Assembly: GCA_964493785.1 (NCBI GenBank)
Contig: CAZBPM010000008.1
Span: forward strand, 1-64,000
DNA length: 64,000 nt
DNA from: Hyphomicrobium_A sp964493785
GTDB lineage: Bacteria; Pseudomonadota; Alphaproteobacteria; Rhizobiales; Hyphomicrobiaceae
Direction of reading: 5' to 3'
Position numbers and translations under genes: made by a program. The notes beneath the pieces were generated by a model. The model did no database searches. It had not been told where the DNA came from and saw nothing but the letters and a program-made list of their open reading frames with translations. Below, piece by piece: positions 15,687-25,030 of the stretch (position 1 is the stretch's first letter; each line of letters begins with the position of its first letter).

Positions 15687-17255
15687 CTAGTCCAGCGGGA
15701 CGTTGACGGTGCCCTGCAGCGTGTAGCCGTTGTAGTCGGAGGTGCCGAGGCCATCCCAAGAAGCGAGGCCGCGCACGTAGAGACCGCTCGTCGTCGCAAT
15801 GTTGAGGCCGCCCTGCAGCCGGCCCCAGAAGTCGCCGGGGCCGACGACGTAGCCATCGATGATCGCGACATCCGGGTTGTCGAAGTCCCATACGCCTTTG
15901 ATCGCAGCGAATGGTTCGATGAACGTGTTGGGCGTATGCGCGAAGCGGTAGCCGATCTCGGGACCGAACTGCAGCCGTCCAAGCGACACATCCTGACCCG
16001 AAACAAACGTACCGGCCGAGTTGGTGAAAGCGTCCGCGCTCTCGGTAATGTACGCCAGTTCAGCCGACGGCGTGATGCGCCAGGCATCGTACTGCCAGTT
16101 ACCGGCAAGCGTGCCCTTCACCAGCCAGCGCGACGTATCGAACCCGCCAGTCACGTCATCCAGCGTCAGGTCGTTGTTGGAACGCCCCCAAGCAGCGCGC
16201 AGATCGAAATAGATGTTGTCGTGAATGCGCGCGGACAGGTACGGCCCGATCATCCAGCCGTTGCCGTCAACCTTCGAGGCCAGCACGCCGCTGTCATCCT
16301 TCGCCCAGTCGAACTGCGCCAGCACGCCGACGATCATGTTCTCGGCGAGACGGTAATCGCCGCCAACGTAGAGCACGCCGACGTGGCCATCGCGATCGAG
16401 GTTGCCGTTGTCGTCGTTGAAGGCGGAGTAGCGGCCCTCGACCCAGATGTCCCACGGCGATGCAGTCTCGTAGGACAGTGGAAGCGATCCGCCGTCGCCC
16501 GCGCCCAGCGCCATGCGGTCCTTACTCATCTGCGATTGCGCCGCCTGTCGCCGCATCTGGCTGAGGCTCTGCGAGAATTGAATGGATCGGCCATCCGTTG
16601 CGGCGGTGTCGGCATCATCTATGCGACCGGAACCGAGCGCCATGGCACTTCCGAAGGCGCCTCCACCTCCCAGCGCGCCGCCGCGGCCGGCGATATTCAT
16701 CGCGCTGCCGGCCATCGCGGTGGTCATCGGTCCCGACGCGGCGGACGAGCGATTGAGCAGGCTGACGCCGGTCGGATCGTTCAGCAGGATGCCGTTGATG
16801 CGCGAGGCCAGGAAGCCTTTGGTCACGGCCTGTGAGGCGTCTGCCTTCGGACTAGGTCCCGGCGCCGGCGCCGCATCGCAGGTCGAGCTCAGAGCGATTT
16901 GAGTTGAGAACGTTGCGCCGCTAGCCAACCCGATGACCAGCGTGAGGTCATTGGGATCTGTAACTGTGAAATTGATGGTTCCCGGCGCTGGCGTCGTGGC
17001 GAGTGCTCCGTTGAGGCCATTAACGCTGAAGCCCCCGGTGCCTCCCTGCAGGGAGCCCGTAACGTGGATCACGTCGCCGACTACAAACGTCCCCGGAGGG
17101 GTGTAGCCTGTGCCGAGGATCGAAAGAGTAATGTTCCAGGCGCCTGAGTTGACGAGATCGCAGCCCGCCGAGGCGAACGCAGAGCTGACAGTGCCGATCA
17201 GGGCTGCAATTGCAATCAGAGCTCTGGCAAGGCAGTAGCGCTTGAGTGCTGCCAT
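15687..17255 (-). CDS. Autotransporter-barrel (type V) outer-membrane protein
   Basis: A 522-residue protein from the ATG at 17255 (preceded by GGGAAA). It has a signal peptide ending VSSAFASA and a short immunoglobulin-like passenger of about 120 residues (SGAWNITLSILGTGYTPPG). A linker follows, then a C-terminal beta-barrel (about 250-522: WDIWVEGRYSAFND, YVGGDYRLAENMIVGVLAQFD, FDLRAAWGRS). The barrel matches the autotransporter domain. The passenger is very short, so this is more likely a surface display or structural protein than a large adhesin. Confidence 0.8.
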   Translation of the reverse strand: MAALKRYCLARALIAIAALIGTVSSAFASAGCDLVNSGAWNITLSILGTGYTPPGTFVVGDVIHVTGSLQGGTGGFSVNGLNGALATTPAPGTINFTVTDPNDLTLVIGLASGATFSTQIALSSTCDAAPAPGPSPKADASQAVTKGFLASRINGILLNDPTGVSLLNRSSAASGPMTTAMAGSAMNIAGRGGALGGGGAFGSAMALGSGRIDDADTAATDGRSIQFSQSLSQMRRQAAQSQMSKDRMALGAGDGGSLPLSYETASPWDIWVEGRYSAFNDDNGNLDRDGHVGVLYVGGDYRLAENMIVGVLAQFDWAKDDSGVLASKVDGNGWMIGPYLSARIHDNIYFDLRAAWGRSNNDLTLDDVTGGFDTSRWLVKGTLAGNWQYDAWRITPSAELAYITESADAFTNSAGTFVSGQDVSLGRLQFGPEIGYRFAHTPNTFIEPFAAIKGVWDFDNPDVAIIDGYVVGPGDFWGRLQGGLNIATTSGLYVRGLASWDGLGTSDYNGYTLQGTVNVPLD

Positions 17256-17379
17256 CGATATTTCCCGCGTTTGCGTTGCACGCACAATGACGCGACAAGA
17301 AACGGGGCGATGACCCGAAGGAAAGCAAAGCAGTGATTCGGCGCGTGGTTCAACTTGAAGCGAACGGCGCTCGCGAATG

Positions 17380-18705
17380 TCAGCCAGTCGTGACTGCCGT
17401 TTCGACGTTAGAGGGATCGACGCGGCGGGCGAGACCCTTCGCCAGCTTATCGCGATCCAGCTCCCCTTCCCAGGCCGAGACGACGATGGTGGCGACACCG
17501 TTGCCGATGAAGTTCGTCAGCGCACGGCACTCGCTCATGAACTTGTCGATGCCCAGAACGATGGCCATGCCGGGGACGAGCGCAGGGCTCACCACGGCGA
17601 GCGTTGCTGCCAGCGTCACGAAGCCGGCGCCGGTGACGCCGCTCGCGCCCTTCGACGTCAGCATGGCGACGCCGAGGATGACGAGTTGGTCGTGGAAGGT
17701 CAGCTCCACGTCGAGCGCCTGGGCGATGAACAGTGTCGCCAGCGTCAGGTAGATGTTGGTGCCGTCGAGGTTGAAAGAATAGCCCGTCGGCACGACGAGG
17801 CCGACGACCGGCTTGGAGCAGCCCAAGCGCTCCAGCTTTTCCATCAGCTGCGGCAGCGCGCTCTCGGACGAGGACGTGCCGAGCACAAGCAGCAGCTCGT
17901 CCTTGATGTAGGCGAGGAAGCGGAAGATCGAGAAGCCGGCGATCTTGGCGATCAGGCCCAGCACGATAAAGATGAACAGCGCGGACGTGACGTAGAACGT
18001 TGCAATAAGCCCGGCGAGGTTGCCTAGCGCGGACGGGCCATACTTGCCGATGGTATAGGCCATGGCGCCGAAAGCACCGACGGGCGCGGCCTTCATGATC
18101 ACGGCGATGATGCCGAAGAAGGCATGGCCCATGTCGTCGATAAGCGTGCGGACGGCGCGACCGCGCTCGCCCAGCACCATCAGCGCAAAGCCAAACAGGA
18201 TGGCGATGAGCAACACCTGCAGGATGTTGCCGTCGGCGAAGGCGCCGACGAGGCTGTCGGGGATGATGTGGAGGATGAAGTCGACGGTCGACTGATGCTG
18301 GGCGCGCTCGGCGTACTGAGCGACGGCGGCGGCATCGACGGAGCCTGTGAAGCCTTCGCCGGGGCGGACGATGTGGCCGACGACGAGCCCGATGGCGAGG
18401 GCCAGGGTGGAGACGATCTCGAAGTATATGAGTGCCTTGACGCCGACGCGGCCGACCTTGCTGGCATCTTCGATGTGAGCGATGCCCGACACGACGGTGC
18501 AGAAGATGATCGGCGCGATGGCCATCTTGATCAGCTTGATGAAGCCATCGCCCAGCGCCTTGACCCAGGGGCTTTCGGCGATGTCGGGAGCCAGCCAGCC
18601 GAGCAGGAAGCCGAGCACGATCGCGAACAGCACCTGGACGTAGAGGAGCTTGTAAAAGGGCTGGCGCGGTGCAGGGGCGCGTGCCACTTGAGCCGCTTCA
18701 GCCAT
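17380..18705 (-). CDS. dctA: Dicarboxylate/cation symporter, DctA/GltP family
   Basis: A 441-residue sodium or proton-coupled symporter for C4-dicarboxylates or glutamate in the inner membrane. The start at 18705 fits the conserved N-terminus. The signature serine-rich loop TSSSESALPQL, the PTGYSFNLDGT motif and MLTSKGASGVTGAGF are all present. DctA for succinate and malate is the best guess; GltP for glutamate cannot be excluded. No two-component regulator lies nearby. Confidence 0.92.
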   Translation of the reverse strand: MAEAAQVARAPAPRQPFYKLLYVQVLFAIVLGFLLGWLAPDIAESPWVKALGDGFIKLIKMAIAPIIFCTVVSGIAHIEDASKVGRVGVKALIYFEIVSTLALAIGLVVGHIVRPGEGFTGSVDAAAVAQYAERAQHQSTVDFILHIIPDSLVGAFADGNILQVLLIAILFGFALMVLGERGRAVRTLIDDMGHAFFGIIAVIMKAAPVGAFGAMAYTIGKYGPSALGNLAGLIATFYVTSALFIFIVLGLIAKIAGFSIFRFLAYIKDELLLVLGTSSSESALPQLMEKLERLGCSKPVVGLVVPTGYSFNLDGTNIYLTLATLFIAQALDVELTFHDQLVILGVAMLTSKGASGVTGAGFVTLAATLAVVSPALVPGMAIVLGIDKFMSECRALTNFIGNGVATIVVSAWEGELDRDKLAKGLARRVDPSNVETAVTTG

Positions 18706-18775
18706 GTTTTTCTGTCCCCATTGCCGGTCCGTGCGCCACTTAAGCAATTCGCGGGCAGGCTCGCAATCGCTGGAC

Positions 18776-20023
18776 TCAGTCGCGGGGGGCGGCCGGGGAA
18801 TTCACATGCTCGGGGCGTACGCCAACGCCAACGATGCGGGCCGGGATGCGCTGCAGCAGCTTCGTGCGATCGAGCAGACGCGCGGCCCAGGGAACGCTGA
18901 GCGGCGTGGATGAGCGCAGCACCGGCTGCAGGAAGCGGTTCTGGGCCAGGACCTGCAGGCGCTGCGTGACCCTCGTGGGCAGCGTGCGGCGGTGCTGTAC
19001 GCGCGCGAGGTCGAATGTCGTCAGGGTTCCCTCCCGGAGGGGCTTCCAGAGAATGTTCGCGGCCGCCACCGCATCCTGAATGGCGAGGTTGATCCCGACG
19101 CCGCCGACCGGGGACATGGCGTGCGCGGCATCGCCGATGCAGAGAAGCCCGGCGCGGTACCAGGTGCGCAGCCGATCGATGCTGACGCTGAGAAGCTTGA
19201 TGTCATCCCAGCTCTTGAGCTCATCGACGCGGCCGGCAAGGAAGGGCAGCTTCTTGGCTAGCACGTCACGGAATGCAGGGAGCCCGGCCGCCTTGATCCG
19301 CTCGATGCCGCCCTTGGGGATGACATAGGCGAGCTGGAAATAGTCGCCGCGGTTGAGCACGGCGATGAAGCTACCTTGATCGATGCGACCGCCCGTCTCG
19401 GGGTCGCCCGGCAGCCGTGAGACGCGCATCCACAGGACGTCGATGGGAGCACCGATGTCCTCTACGTCCAGGCCGGCCTTCTCGCGCACGGTCGAGCGGC
19501 GGCCATCGCATCCGACGGTCAATTGCGCGCGCACTTCGAGCGGTCCTTCCGGGGTGTCCGCGCGCACGCCGACGACGCGATGACGGTCCTCCAGGAGGTC
19601 GGTCACGTTCGCCTGCATCATCAGCTTGAAGTTGGGGTAGGCGCGCGCCTTGGCAGCGAGGAAATCGAGAAAGTCCCATTGCGGCATCAGGGCGATGAAG
19701 CCGTGGCGCGCGGGGAGGAACGAGAAGTCGGCGACATCGATCGGCGTCGTGCCGATCTGGACGCCGAGCTGCCTCACCTTGTTGTGCGGCAACTCGAGCA
19801 GTTCATCCAGCATGCCGAGTTCGTCCATCACCGCGAGGGTCGACGGATGGATCGTGTCGCCGCGGAAGTCGCGCAGGAAGTCGACGTGCTTCTCCAGTAC
19901 CACCACGTCGATGCCGGCGCGCGCCAGCAGCAAACCCAGGACCATGCCGGCGGGGCCACCACCGACGATGCAGCACGTGGTCTGCAGGGTGCGCGGCTGC
20001 GGCTCTCCGTCGGCGACGCTCAT
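18776..20023 (-). CDS. FAD-dependent aromatic hydroxylase-type oxidoreductase
   Basis: A 415-residue flavoprotein of the PHBH/UbiH fold. It has the Rossmann motif GGGPAGMVLG near residue 21, the DG motif in GCDGRRSTVRE near 172, and the GD motif in CIGDAAHAMSPVGGVGINLA near 290. These use NAD(P)H and oxygen to hydroxylate aromatic or polyketide rings. Its start overlaps the stop of the upstream small gene by four bases. A type III polyketide synthase lies 3 kb away on the other strand, so a tailoring role is possible but unproven. Confidence 0.88.
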   Translation of the reverse strand: MSVADGEPQPRTLQTTCCIVGGGPAGMVLGLLLARAGIDVVVLEKHVDFLRDFRGDTIHPSTLAVMDELGMLDELLELPHNKVRQLGVQIGTTPIDVADFSFLPARHGFIALMPQWDFLDFLAAKARAYPNFKLMMQANVTDLLEDRHRVVGVRADTPEGPLEVRAQLTVGCDGRRSTVREKAGLDVEDIGAPIDVLWMRVSRLPGDPETGGRIDQGSFIAVLNRGDYFQLAYVIPKGGIERIKAAGLPAFRDVLAKKLPFLAGRVDELKSWDDIKLLSVSIDRLRTWYRAGLLCIGDAAHAMSPVGGVGINLAIQDAVAAANILWKPLREGTLTTFDLARVQHRRTLPTRVTQRLQVLAQNRFLQPVLRSSTPLSVPWAARLLDRTKLLQRIPARIVGVGVRPEHVNSPAAPRD

Positions 20024-20445
20024 CGGTTGAACCCGCAGGCCTGCATGAGCGTCTCGAAGCGCTGTTCGGATTCCTTTTCGATTGCTTCGACCTTTTCGTG
20101 CGGGACGCCGCTGGCCATCAATCCCTTGGTGATGCCGACAACCTTGGAGGCGCTGCCTTCGAGGCTTGCCGTCAGCACGAGACGAAGGAAGCGCGACAGC
20201 TCCGTGCCGGCACGGTCGGCGATGCAGGTGCAGCTATCCTGGCGCTTGTCGACGTTGCGCTTGCTGCACGCCTGGAGCAGCGCCTCGCGCTCCTCGGCCG
20301 GGTAACTGCCGCCGACTGCGAGGTCGGCCTCAGTGACTTGGACGCTGGGGATGCCTTCCGCCCAATAGGCGATGCCGATGATTGCAGCGAAGAAGGCGAC
20401 AAACACCACGCCTCCGATTACCAGCACCCACTTCAGTAGCGTCAT
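20020..20445 (-). CDS. Membrane-anchored hypothetical protein
   Basis: A 141-residue protein with one N-terminal membrane segment (about 5-28) and a soluble domain of about 110 residues that carries four cysteines, including CTC. No family was recognised. The start at 20445 follows GGCGGATG-like purines and gives the membrane anchor. The stop overlaps the FAD oxidoreductase start (ATGA), so the two are translationally coupled and may work together. Confidence 0.7.
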   Translation of the reverse strand: MTLLKWVLVIGGVVFVAFFAAIIGIAYWAEGIPSVQVTEADLAVGGSYPAEEREALLQACSKRNVDKRQDSCTCIADRAGTELSRFLRLVLTASLEGSASKVVGITKGLMASGVPHEKVEAIEKESEQRFETLMQACGFNR

Positions 20446-20507
20446 CCGCGCCTCCGTTGGCGAAGCGGCAACTCTAGCTACAAACCTCGCCCGGGGCCAT
20501 GTGACCC

Positions 20508-21014
20508 TCAAGCGTCGTCTGCCCAACGCTTGAACCACAGAAGTGCAAAACCAATGACGGGCAGAAAGATGTCCGTGTAGAGCATTACGCCGGCATTGCC
20601 GGGCGCCATGTTGCCGGCGGTGATGATCGAGCGGATGTGCTCGGCGGCAGCCCCCCATTGGAACAGCGCCGGACCAAGGATCGAGGCGAGCCGGACGGTG
20701 CAGTTGCCCTTGAAGGCGAGCAGGCCGACCGCCGCGAAGCCAAGACTTGCGTATCCCACCTCAGCCTGAAACGGACTGTCGGCCCAGCCGATCTGCGCTG
20801 CTGTCCACTCGCCGTAAAACACGTGGAATACAAAGTTGTAGAAGTAAGCGATGGCGATGGTGAAGAGGATGAAATAGGCGAGCAGTTGCTCGGCGACGTT
20901 CGCGCGGGTGAAGCCGTCCGGCTTCAGGGCCACGGCGACCAGCGCGGCGATAACGCCAAGCACGAAGAATGTGAGCGTAAAGTTGCTCAGCGCCAGTGTG
21001 ATCAGCGCGGTCAT
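20508..21014 (-). CDS. DUF6790-like integral membrane protein
   Basis: A 168-residue hydrophobic protein with about five membrane segments. Conserved-looking polar positions are FHVFYGEW and AAEHIRSI, with a closing DIFLPVIGFALLWF. It resembles the DUF6790 family as I recall it, whose function is unknown. It lies 62 bp upstream of the coupled hypothetical/FAD pair on the same strand and may share their message. Confidence 0.7.
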   Translation of the reverse strand: MTALITLALSNFTLTFFVLGVIAALVAVALKPDGFTRANVAEQLLAYFILFTIAIAYFYNFVFHVFYGEWTAAQIGWADSPFQAEVGYASLGFAAVGLLAFKGNCTVRLASILGPALFQWGAAAEHIRSIITAGNMAPGNAGVMLYTDIFLPVIGFALLWFKRWADDA

Positions 21015-21227
21015 TCCGCCCTCCCGTTATGTGCAATTGGGAGCATAATCAGCGACCCCTAAAATCGTGTGCCTGGAACAAAGATTCCGGAAATTTCAAT
21101 TCCAAAGTTTGCAATGTTATAGCCTTGCCGTTCCCCCTCCCGGTTCCCAACTTCCCGACAGCGCCGCCGACAGAAGCGCGCGCAGCTCGAAAAAGAGCCA
21201 GTAATTCAACCCAAACCGGAGGAACCA

Positions 21228-21521
21228 ATGAAGCTCATCACAGCCGCTGCGGCCGCAGTTTTCGCGATCGCCATGACCAGCGCGGCATCGGCCGTTACCG
21301 TGAAGAACACGTCGGCCGGCGAGTTCACCATCGGAGTGGACCTCGGAAACGAGGAGAAGGTCGAGACCATCGCTGCCGGCAAGGAAGTGAAGGTCGACTG
21401 CAAGGAAGGCTGCGGCGTGACGGGCCCGTGGGGCTTCTCGTGGTTCGCCAAGCCGGGCGACACGATCTCGTCCAACGGGCAGGCGCTCGTGACGGTTCAG
21501 GAGCCAGCCGCGAAGAAGTAA
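21228..21521 (+). CDS. Small exported hypothetical protein
   Basis: A 97-residue protein with a signal peptide (1-22, ending SAASA) preceded by GGAGGAACCA as ribosome-binding site. The mature part of 75 residues is beta-rich (VTVKNTSAGEFTIGVDLGNE) and has two cysteines close together (CKEGC), probably a disulphide in the periplasm. No known family. It is monocistronic, with a strong terminator directly after it. Confidence 0.8.
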   Translation: MKLITAAAAAVFAIAMTSAASAVTVKNTSAGEFTIGVDLGNEEKVETIAAGKEVKVDCKEGCGVTGPWGFSWFAKPGDTISSNGQALVTVQEPAAKK

Positions 21522-21561
21522 CTCCCAACGACAACCCCTCATGGGCGACGTGTTCGCCTGC

Positions 21562-21595
21562 AGGCCGTGGAGCCCGTCTCTCACGGCCTTTTTTT
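21562..21595 (+). terminator. Rho-independent terminator
   Basis: An eight-pair stem (AGGCCGTG with CACGGCCT) followed by a run of T, about 40 bp after the small exported protein gene. Confidence 0.9.
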
Positions 21596-21756
21596 GTGCA
21601 GCATGGCGGTCGCGCTTTTCAAGTGCGCCGCCTGCAGGCTCAACGCGCCGGTCAGTCCGTTGTCGAACGATTTCCCCATCAGATGCCGTAATGCCACCAC
21701 CGGGCCACGCGCGCCCGTTATGCTCAACGTCGTGCGATCGGGATGGGGCCAACGGC

Positions 21757-22668
21757 ATGACCAAAGTTCTTTTGACGCTGCGCGTGATGATCGGCGTGGT
21801 CCTGTCGGCTAGCATCGGGTTGGGAGCTTGCGCGACGCTCGCAATCTCGCCGGCATATGCACAGGCGCCGGATGCTTCCGAGAAAAGCGCCTTCGACAGC
21901 GCCAAGGAGCTCGGAACAGCCGATGCGTGGAATGCCTTCATAAAGGCCTATCCGACAGGCTTTCACGCGGATCTGGCTCGCGCCTACCTCAAGAAGATCG
22001 AGTCCGAAGCAGCACGCACGGCTGGGCCGCCGCCTGCGCTGGCTCCCTCATCCGCAAGAGCGGCGGAGCGGGAGTGCTCGGAGCGCAAGTCCCTGCGGTC
22101 GCAGAAGTCGACCGAGCCCACGAAGATAACCTTCATCAACAACTCCGGCATGTACCGGGCTTTCATGTGGATCGACTTCAACGGCGATCTCAAGGACTAC
22201 GGCGGCGTGAATTCCGGCGAGCAGGTGACATTCGACACCTATCGGACGCATCCGTGGATGATCGCGACCGGACCGGGCGACTGCCTGCAGATCTTCCTTC
22301 CGGCGGCGGAGCCCGCCACCGTCGAGCTGTTGCGGCTGGCGGCCGATGACGGCCCTGCAAAGGAGCAAGAGGAGCCAGAGGCGCAGCCAGCCAAGAAGAT
22401 CAAGTGCGCCGAGAACTACAAGCTGGTGAAGGGCAACTGCGTCCTCAAGCAGAACTGCGGGAAGAACGCGTACCGGAGTGCGGAAGGCGACTGCTACTGC
22501 AAGAAGGGCTACCAGATGAAGAACGGCAACTGCGTCTGGCCGCATGACAAGCAAGGCTTCGAGGTGGCGCCGTGGAAGAAGGGCGGCTGCAAGACGTGGC
22601 AAGCGCAATGCAGCCAGGGCAACGGCGGGGCCTGCCAGAAATACGAGGAAACCTGCCAGGTGAACTGA
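21757..22668 (+). CDS. Secreted protein with VHL beta-like domain and cysteine-rich tail
   Basis: A 303-residue exported protein; the start at 21757 gives a signal peptide ending ISPAYA. A short segment (about 57-80, AWNAFIKAYPTGFHADLARA) is a helical motif often seen in rhizobial secreted proteins. Residues about 123-190 (ITFINNSGMYRAFMWIDFNG, RTHPWMIATGPGDCLQIF) closely follow the beta-domain of the von Hippel-Lindau protein. The C-terminal 87 residues hold ten cysteines in EGF-like spacing. The function is unknown; a protein-binding role is inferred from the VHL fold. Confidence 0.75.
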   Translation: MTKVLLTLRVMIGVVLSASIGLGACATLAISPAYAQAPDASEKSAFDSAKELGTADAWNAFIKAYPTGFHADLARAYLKKIESEAARTAGPPPALAPSSARAAERECSERKSLRSQKSTEPTKITFINNSGMYRAFMWIDFNGDLKDYGGVNSGEQVTFDTYRTHPWMIATGPGDCLQIFLPAAEPATVELLRLAADDGPAKEQEEPEAQPAKKIKCAENYKLVKGNCVLKQNCGKNAYRSAEGDCYCKKGYQMKNGNCVWPHDKQGFEVAPWKKGGCKTWQAQCSQGNGGACQKYEETCQVN

Positions 22669-22972
22669 CGGCCGGCTGCTGAACGCACGTCAGCCACCCC
22701 GTCGCGTCGACGGGCGGTGCCGCGATTGGCTCCGCCATTTTTCGTCGTTCACTGAGCTTATCGCTCAGCGCATCGTCTCGCGGAAAGCGTGGCAAATCTT
22801 ATGGTCGCCATTCAGCCCGCGCTAACGACGAGCAGACCGAACCGGGCCGGTGCAGGCGATGCGGCCGGGTAAACACTCAGCATACACCATTTCATTCTAG
22901 CTTGAGCCCGCCGGGGCAATCGATCCGGCGCGTAAACGATACGCGCGCAACACCCGCAAGCGGCTGCCGAAC
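22669..22972. other. Intergenic region with one weak hairpin
   Basis: This 304-bp gap lies between the VHL-like gene and the polyketide synthase gene. A five-pair hairpin at 22713-22736 followed by ATTTTT could be a weak terminator. It presumably also holds the promoter of the polyketide synthase gene, but no clear elements were seen. Confidence 0.4.
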
Positions 22973-24082
22973 ATGACCTCACACGCCGAACTCCTTGCGG
23001 CCCGAAGCGCTGCCAGGCCTGCTCTCAACATCGAAATCCTGTCGGTCGCGACGGCGGTTCCCGCGCATGTCACCGGCCAACCCGAGGTGGCCGAGCGCGC
23101 GCACAAAATCTATCCGCAATACGCTCGCCTGGAAGCGCTCTACGCCAATACCGGCATCGAGCGGCGCTACTCGGTCGAGCCGAAGGGATGGTACCTGCAG
23201 ACGCACACCTGGGAGGAGCGCACCGAGATCTATCAGCGCAATGCGCTGGACCTGCTGGAGCAGGTCGCGGTGCGGGCCGTCGCCGAAGCGGGGCTTACGC
23301 TGCGCGACATCGATGCGATCGTGACCAATACTATCACCGGGCTGGCGATCCCGACGCTGGAAGCGCGGCTGATGAACCGCCTCGCCTTCCGTCCCGACGT
23401 GCAGCGCCTGCCCATGTTCGGGTTCGGCTGCGGTGGCGGTGCTGCCGGGCTTTCACGCGCCGCGCGCATGGCGCAAGCGCAGCCGGGCTCCAACGTGCTG
23501 TTCCTCACGGTTGATCTGTGCTCGCTGTGTCTGCGCATCAATGACCCGAGCCTGACCATGTTCGTGGCCGCCGCACTCTTTGGTGATGGAGCGGCGGGCG
23601 TCGTCCTGCGTAGTCCGAGTGGCGGGCAGCCGGCGCGCGGAGAAGGCGACACAGTACGCGCGCGCATTCGCGCCATGGGCGAATACACGTGGTCGAGCAC
23701 CGAGCACATCATGGGCTTCGATATCAAGGACGACGGCTTCGGAATCGTTCTGAGCCCGGAGCTTCCAACCTTGATGCGGGAGCGCCTCAGCGAAGGCGTG
23801 CTGCCGTTCCTGGCCCGCGAGGGGCTTTCGCTGGAAGACTTCGACGGCTTTCTCTTTCATCCGGGCGGCAGCAAGGTGCTGACGACGGTGGAGAGCACCT
23901 TGGGCATTGCTCGCGACCGGATACGCTACTCCTGGCAGGTGCTGAGGGACTACGGCAACATGTCGTCGGCGACGGTGATGTTCGTGCTCAAGGAAGCCCT
24001 GGTCGACAAGGTGCGCGGGCGTTTTCTAATGGCCGCCTTTGGTCCAGGGTTTTCGGGCTATTTCGTCGTGCTGGACATCTGA
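22973..24082 (+). CDS. Type III polyketide synthase (chalcone/stilbene synthase family)
   Basis: A 369-residue homodimeric ketosynthase-type enzyme that extends acyl-CoA starters with malonyl-CoA without an acyl carrier protein. The catalytic triad is visible: Cys153 in FGFGCGGGAAG, His296 in FLFHPGGS and Asn329 in YGNMSSATV. The length is typical. Bacterial relatives make alkylresorcinols or alkylpyrones. The usual partner, an isoprenylcysteine-type methyltransferase, is not next to it; the downstream convergent gene is a VOC protein, and the nearest oxidoreductase is the FAD hydroxylase at 18776. Confidence 0.93.
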   Translation: MTSHAELLAARSAARPALNIEILSVATAVPAHVTGQPEVAERAHKIYPQYARLEALYANTGIERRYSVEPKGWYLQTHTWEERTEIYQRNALDLLEQVAVRAVAEAGLTLRDIDAIVTNTITGLAIPTLEARLMNRLAFRPDVQRLPMFGFGCGGGAAGLSRAARMAQAQPGSNVLFLTVDLCSLCLRINDPSLTMFVAAALFGDGAAGVVLRSPSGGQPARGEGDTVRARIRAMGEYTWSSTEHIMGFDIKDDGFGIVLSPELPTLMRERLSEGVLPFLAREGLSLEDFDGFLFHPGGSKVLTTVESTLGIARDRIRYSWQVLRDYGNMSSATVMFVLKEALVDKVRGRFLMAAFGPGFSGYFVVLDI

Positions 24083-24100
24083 CCGCCGGTCGGCTCCTTC

Positions 24101-24574
24101 TCAGCCGCGCCGCGCGGCCTCAATCGCGGCGACGTCGATCTTGCGCATCGTCATCATCGCCTCAAAGGCGCGCTTGCCTTCATCGCCGCCGGCCGCCAGT
24201 GCGTCCGTCAGCGCGCGCGGGGTGATCTGCCAGTTGAGGCCCCACTTGTCCTTGCACCAACCGCATGCGCTCTCCTCCCCGCCGTTGCCGACGATGGCGT
24301 TCCAGTAGCGGTCGGTCTCAGCCTGATCGTCGGTGGCGATCTGGAACGAGAAGGCTTCGGTCTGCTTGAAGGCGGGGCCGCCATTGAGACCGATGCACGG
24401 GATGCCCGCGACGGTGAAGTGGACCACGAGCGCGTCGCCTTTCTTGCCGGAGGGAAAGTCGCTCGGCGCGTAGTGGACTGCGCCCACCGAACTGTCGGGG
24501 AAGGTCTCGGCATAAAAGCGCGCAGCGGCTTCGGCATCGCCGTCGTACCAGATGCAGACCGTATTCTTGGCCAT
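24101..24574 (-). CDS. PhnB-like VOC-superfamily protein
   Basis: A 157-residue cytoplasmic protein of the glyoxalase/VOC fold, in the branch annotated as 3-demethylubiquinone-9 3-methyltransferase-like or PhnB-like. Typical features are FYAETFPDSSVG near the start, the GGPAFKQTEAFSFQI strand and CGWCKDKWGLNWQITP near residue 105. The annotated methyltransferase activity is doubtful for this family; no SAM site is present. It converges on the polyketide synthase gene with 18 bp between them. Confidence 0.88.
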   Translation of the reverse strand: MAKNTVCIWYDGDAEAAARFYAETFPDSSVGAVHYAPSDFPSGKKGDALVVHFTVAGIPCIGLNGGPAFKQTEAFSFQIATDDQAETDRYWNAIVGNGGEESACGWCKDKWGLNWQITPRALTDALAAGGDEGKRAFEAMMTMRKIDVAAIEAARRG

Positions 24575-24729
24575 TGCTCGTCCCTCCGTGGTGGGTGTCG
24601 GGCTGCGCTGCCCGTTTTGGTTACCCTATTATAGTTCGCCGCTTTGGCGCTGCGAGGGCGCGCACCTATATCGATTGTCCCCACCCCGCTGCGGCCCGCT
24701 CCCGGCAAAGATCATAGCTTAGAACGCGA

Positions 24730-25005
24730 ATGAAGGTTCCGTCCCCCTGCATCGATGTCTGCAAGTTCAAGAACGCAGGGCACTGCGTCGGATGCGGCAT
24801 GACCAAAAAGCAGAAGAAAAAGTTCAAGCGACTGGACGGGAAAAAGGCGAAGCGGGCCTTCATCGGGGGGTTGCGGGCGCAGCAGTCGGAGATCGGCCTC
24901 GAGGCGAACTGGGAGCGCGCGTACCGCCGCCGCTGCGCGAAAAAGGGCGTTGATTGTCCTCTGGATCGGGATGCCCCGAGCGAAGGCGTGTCACCAGCGC
25001 GGTGA
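24730..25005 (+). CDS. DUF1289-family small cysteine protein
   Basis: A 91-residue protein opening with PCIDVCKF and CVGCGMT, the four-cysteine signature of DUF1289, likely a metal or Fe-S site. The C-terminal half is rich in lysine and arginine. The role of the family is unknown. It is monocistronic. Confidence 0.8.
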   Translation: MKVPSPCIDVCKFKNAGHCVGCGMTKKQKKKFKRLDGKKAKRAFIGGLRAQQSEIGLEANWERAYRRRCAKKGVDCPLDRDAPSEGVSPAR

Positions 25006-25030
25006 GCAAGGCTGCAAGCCGATCCGGCGC

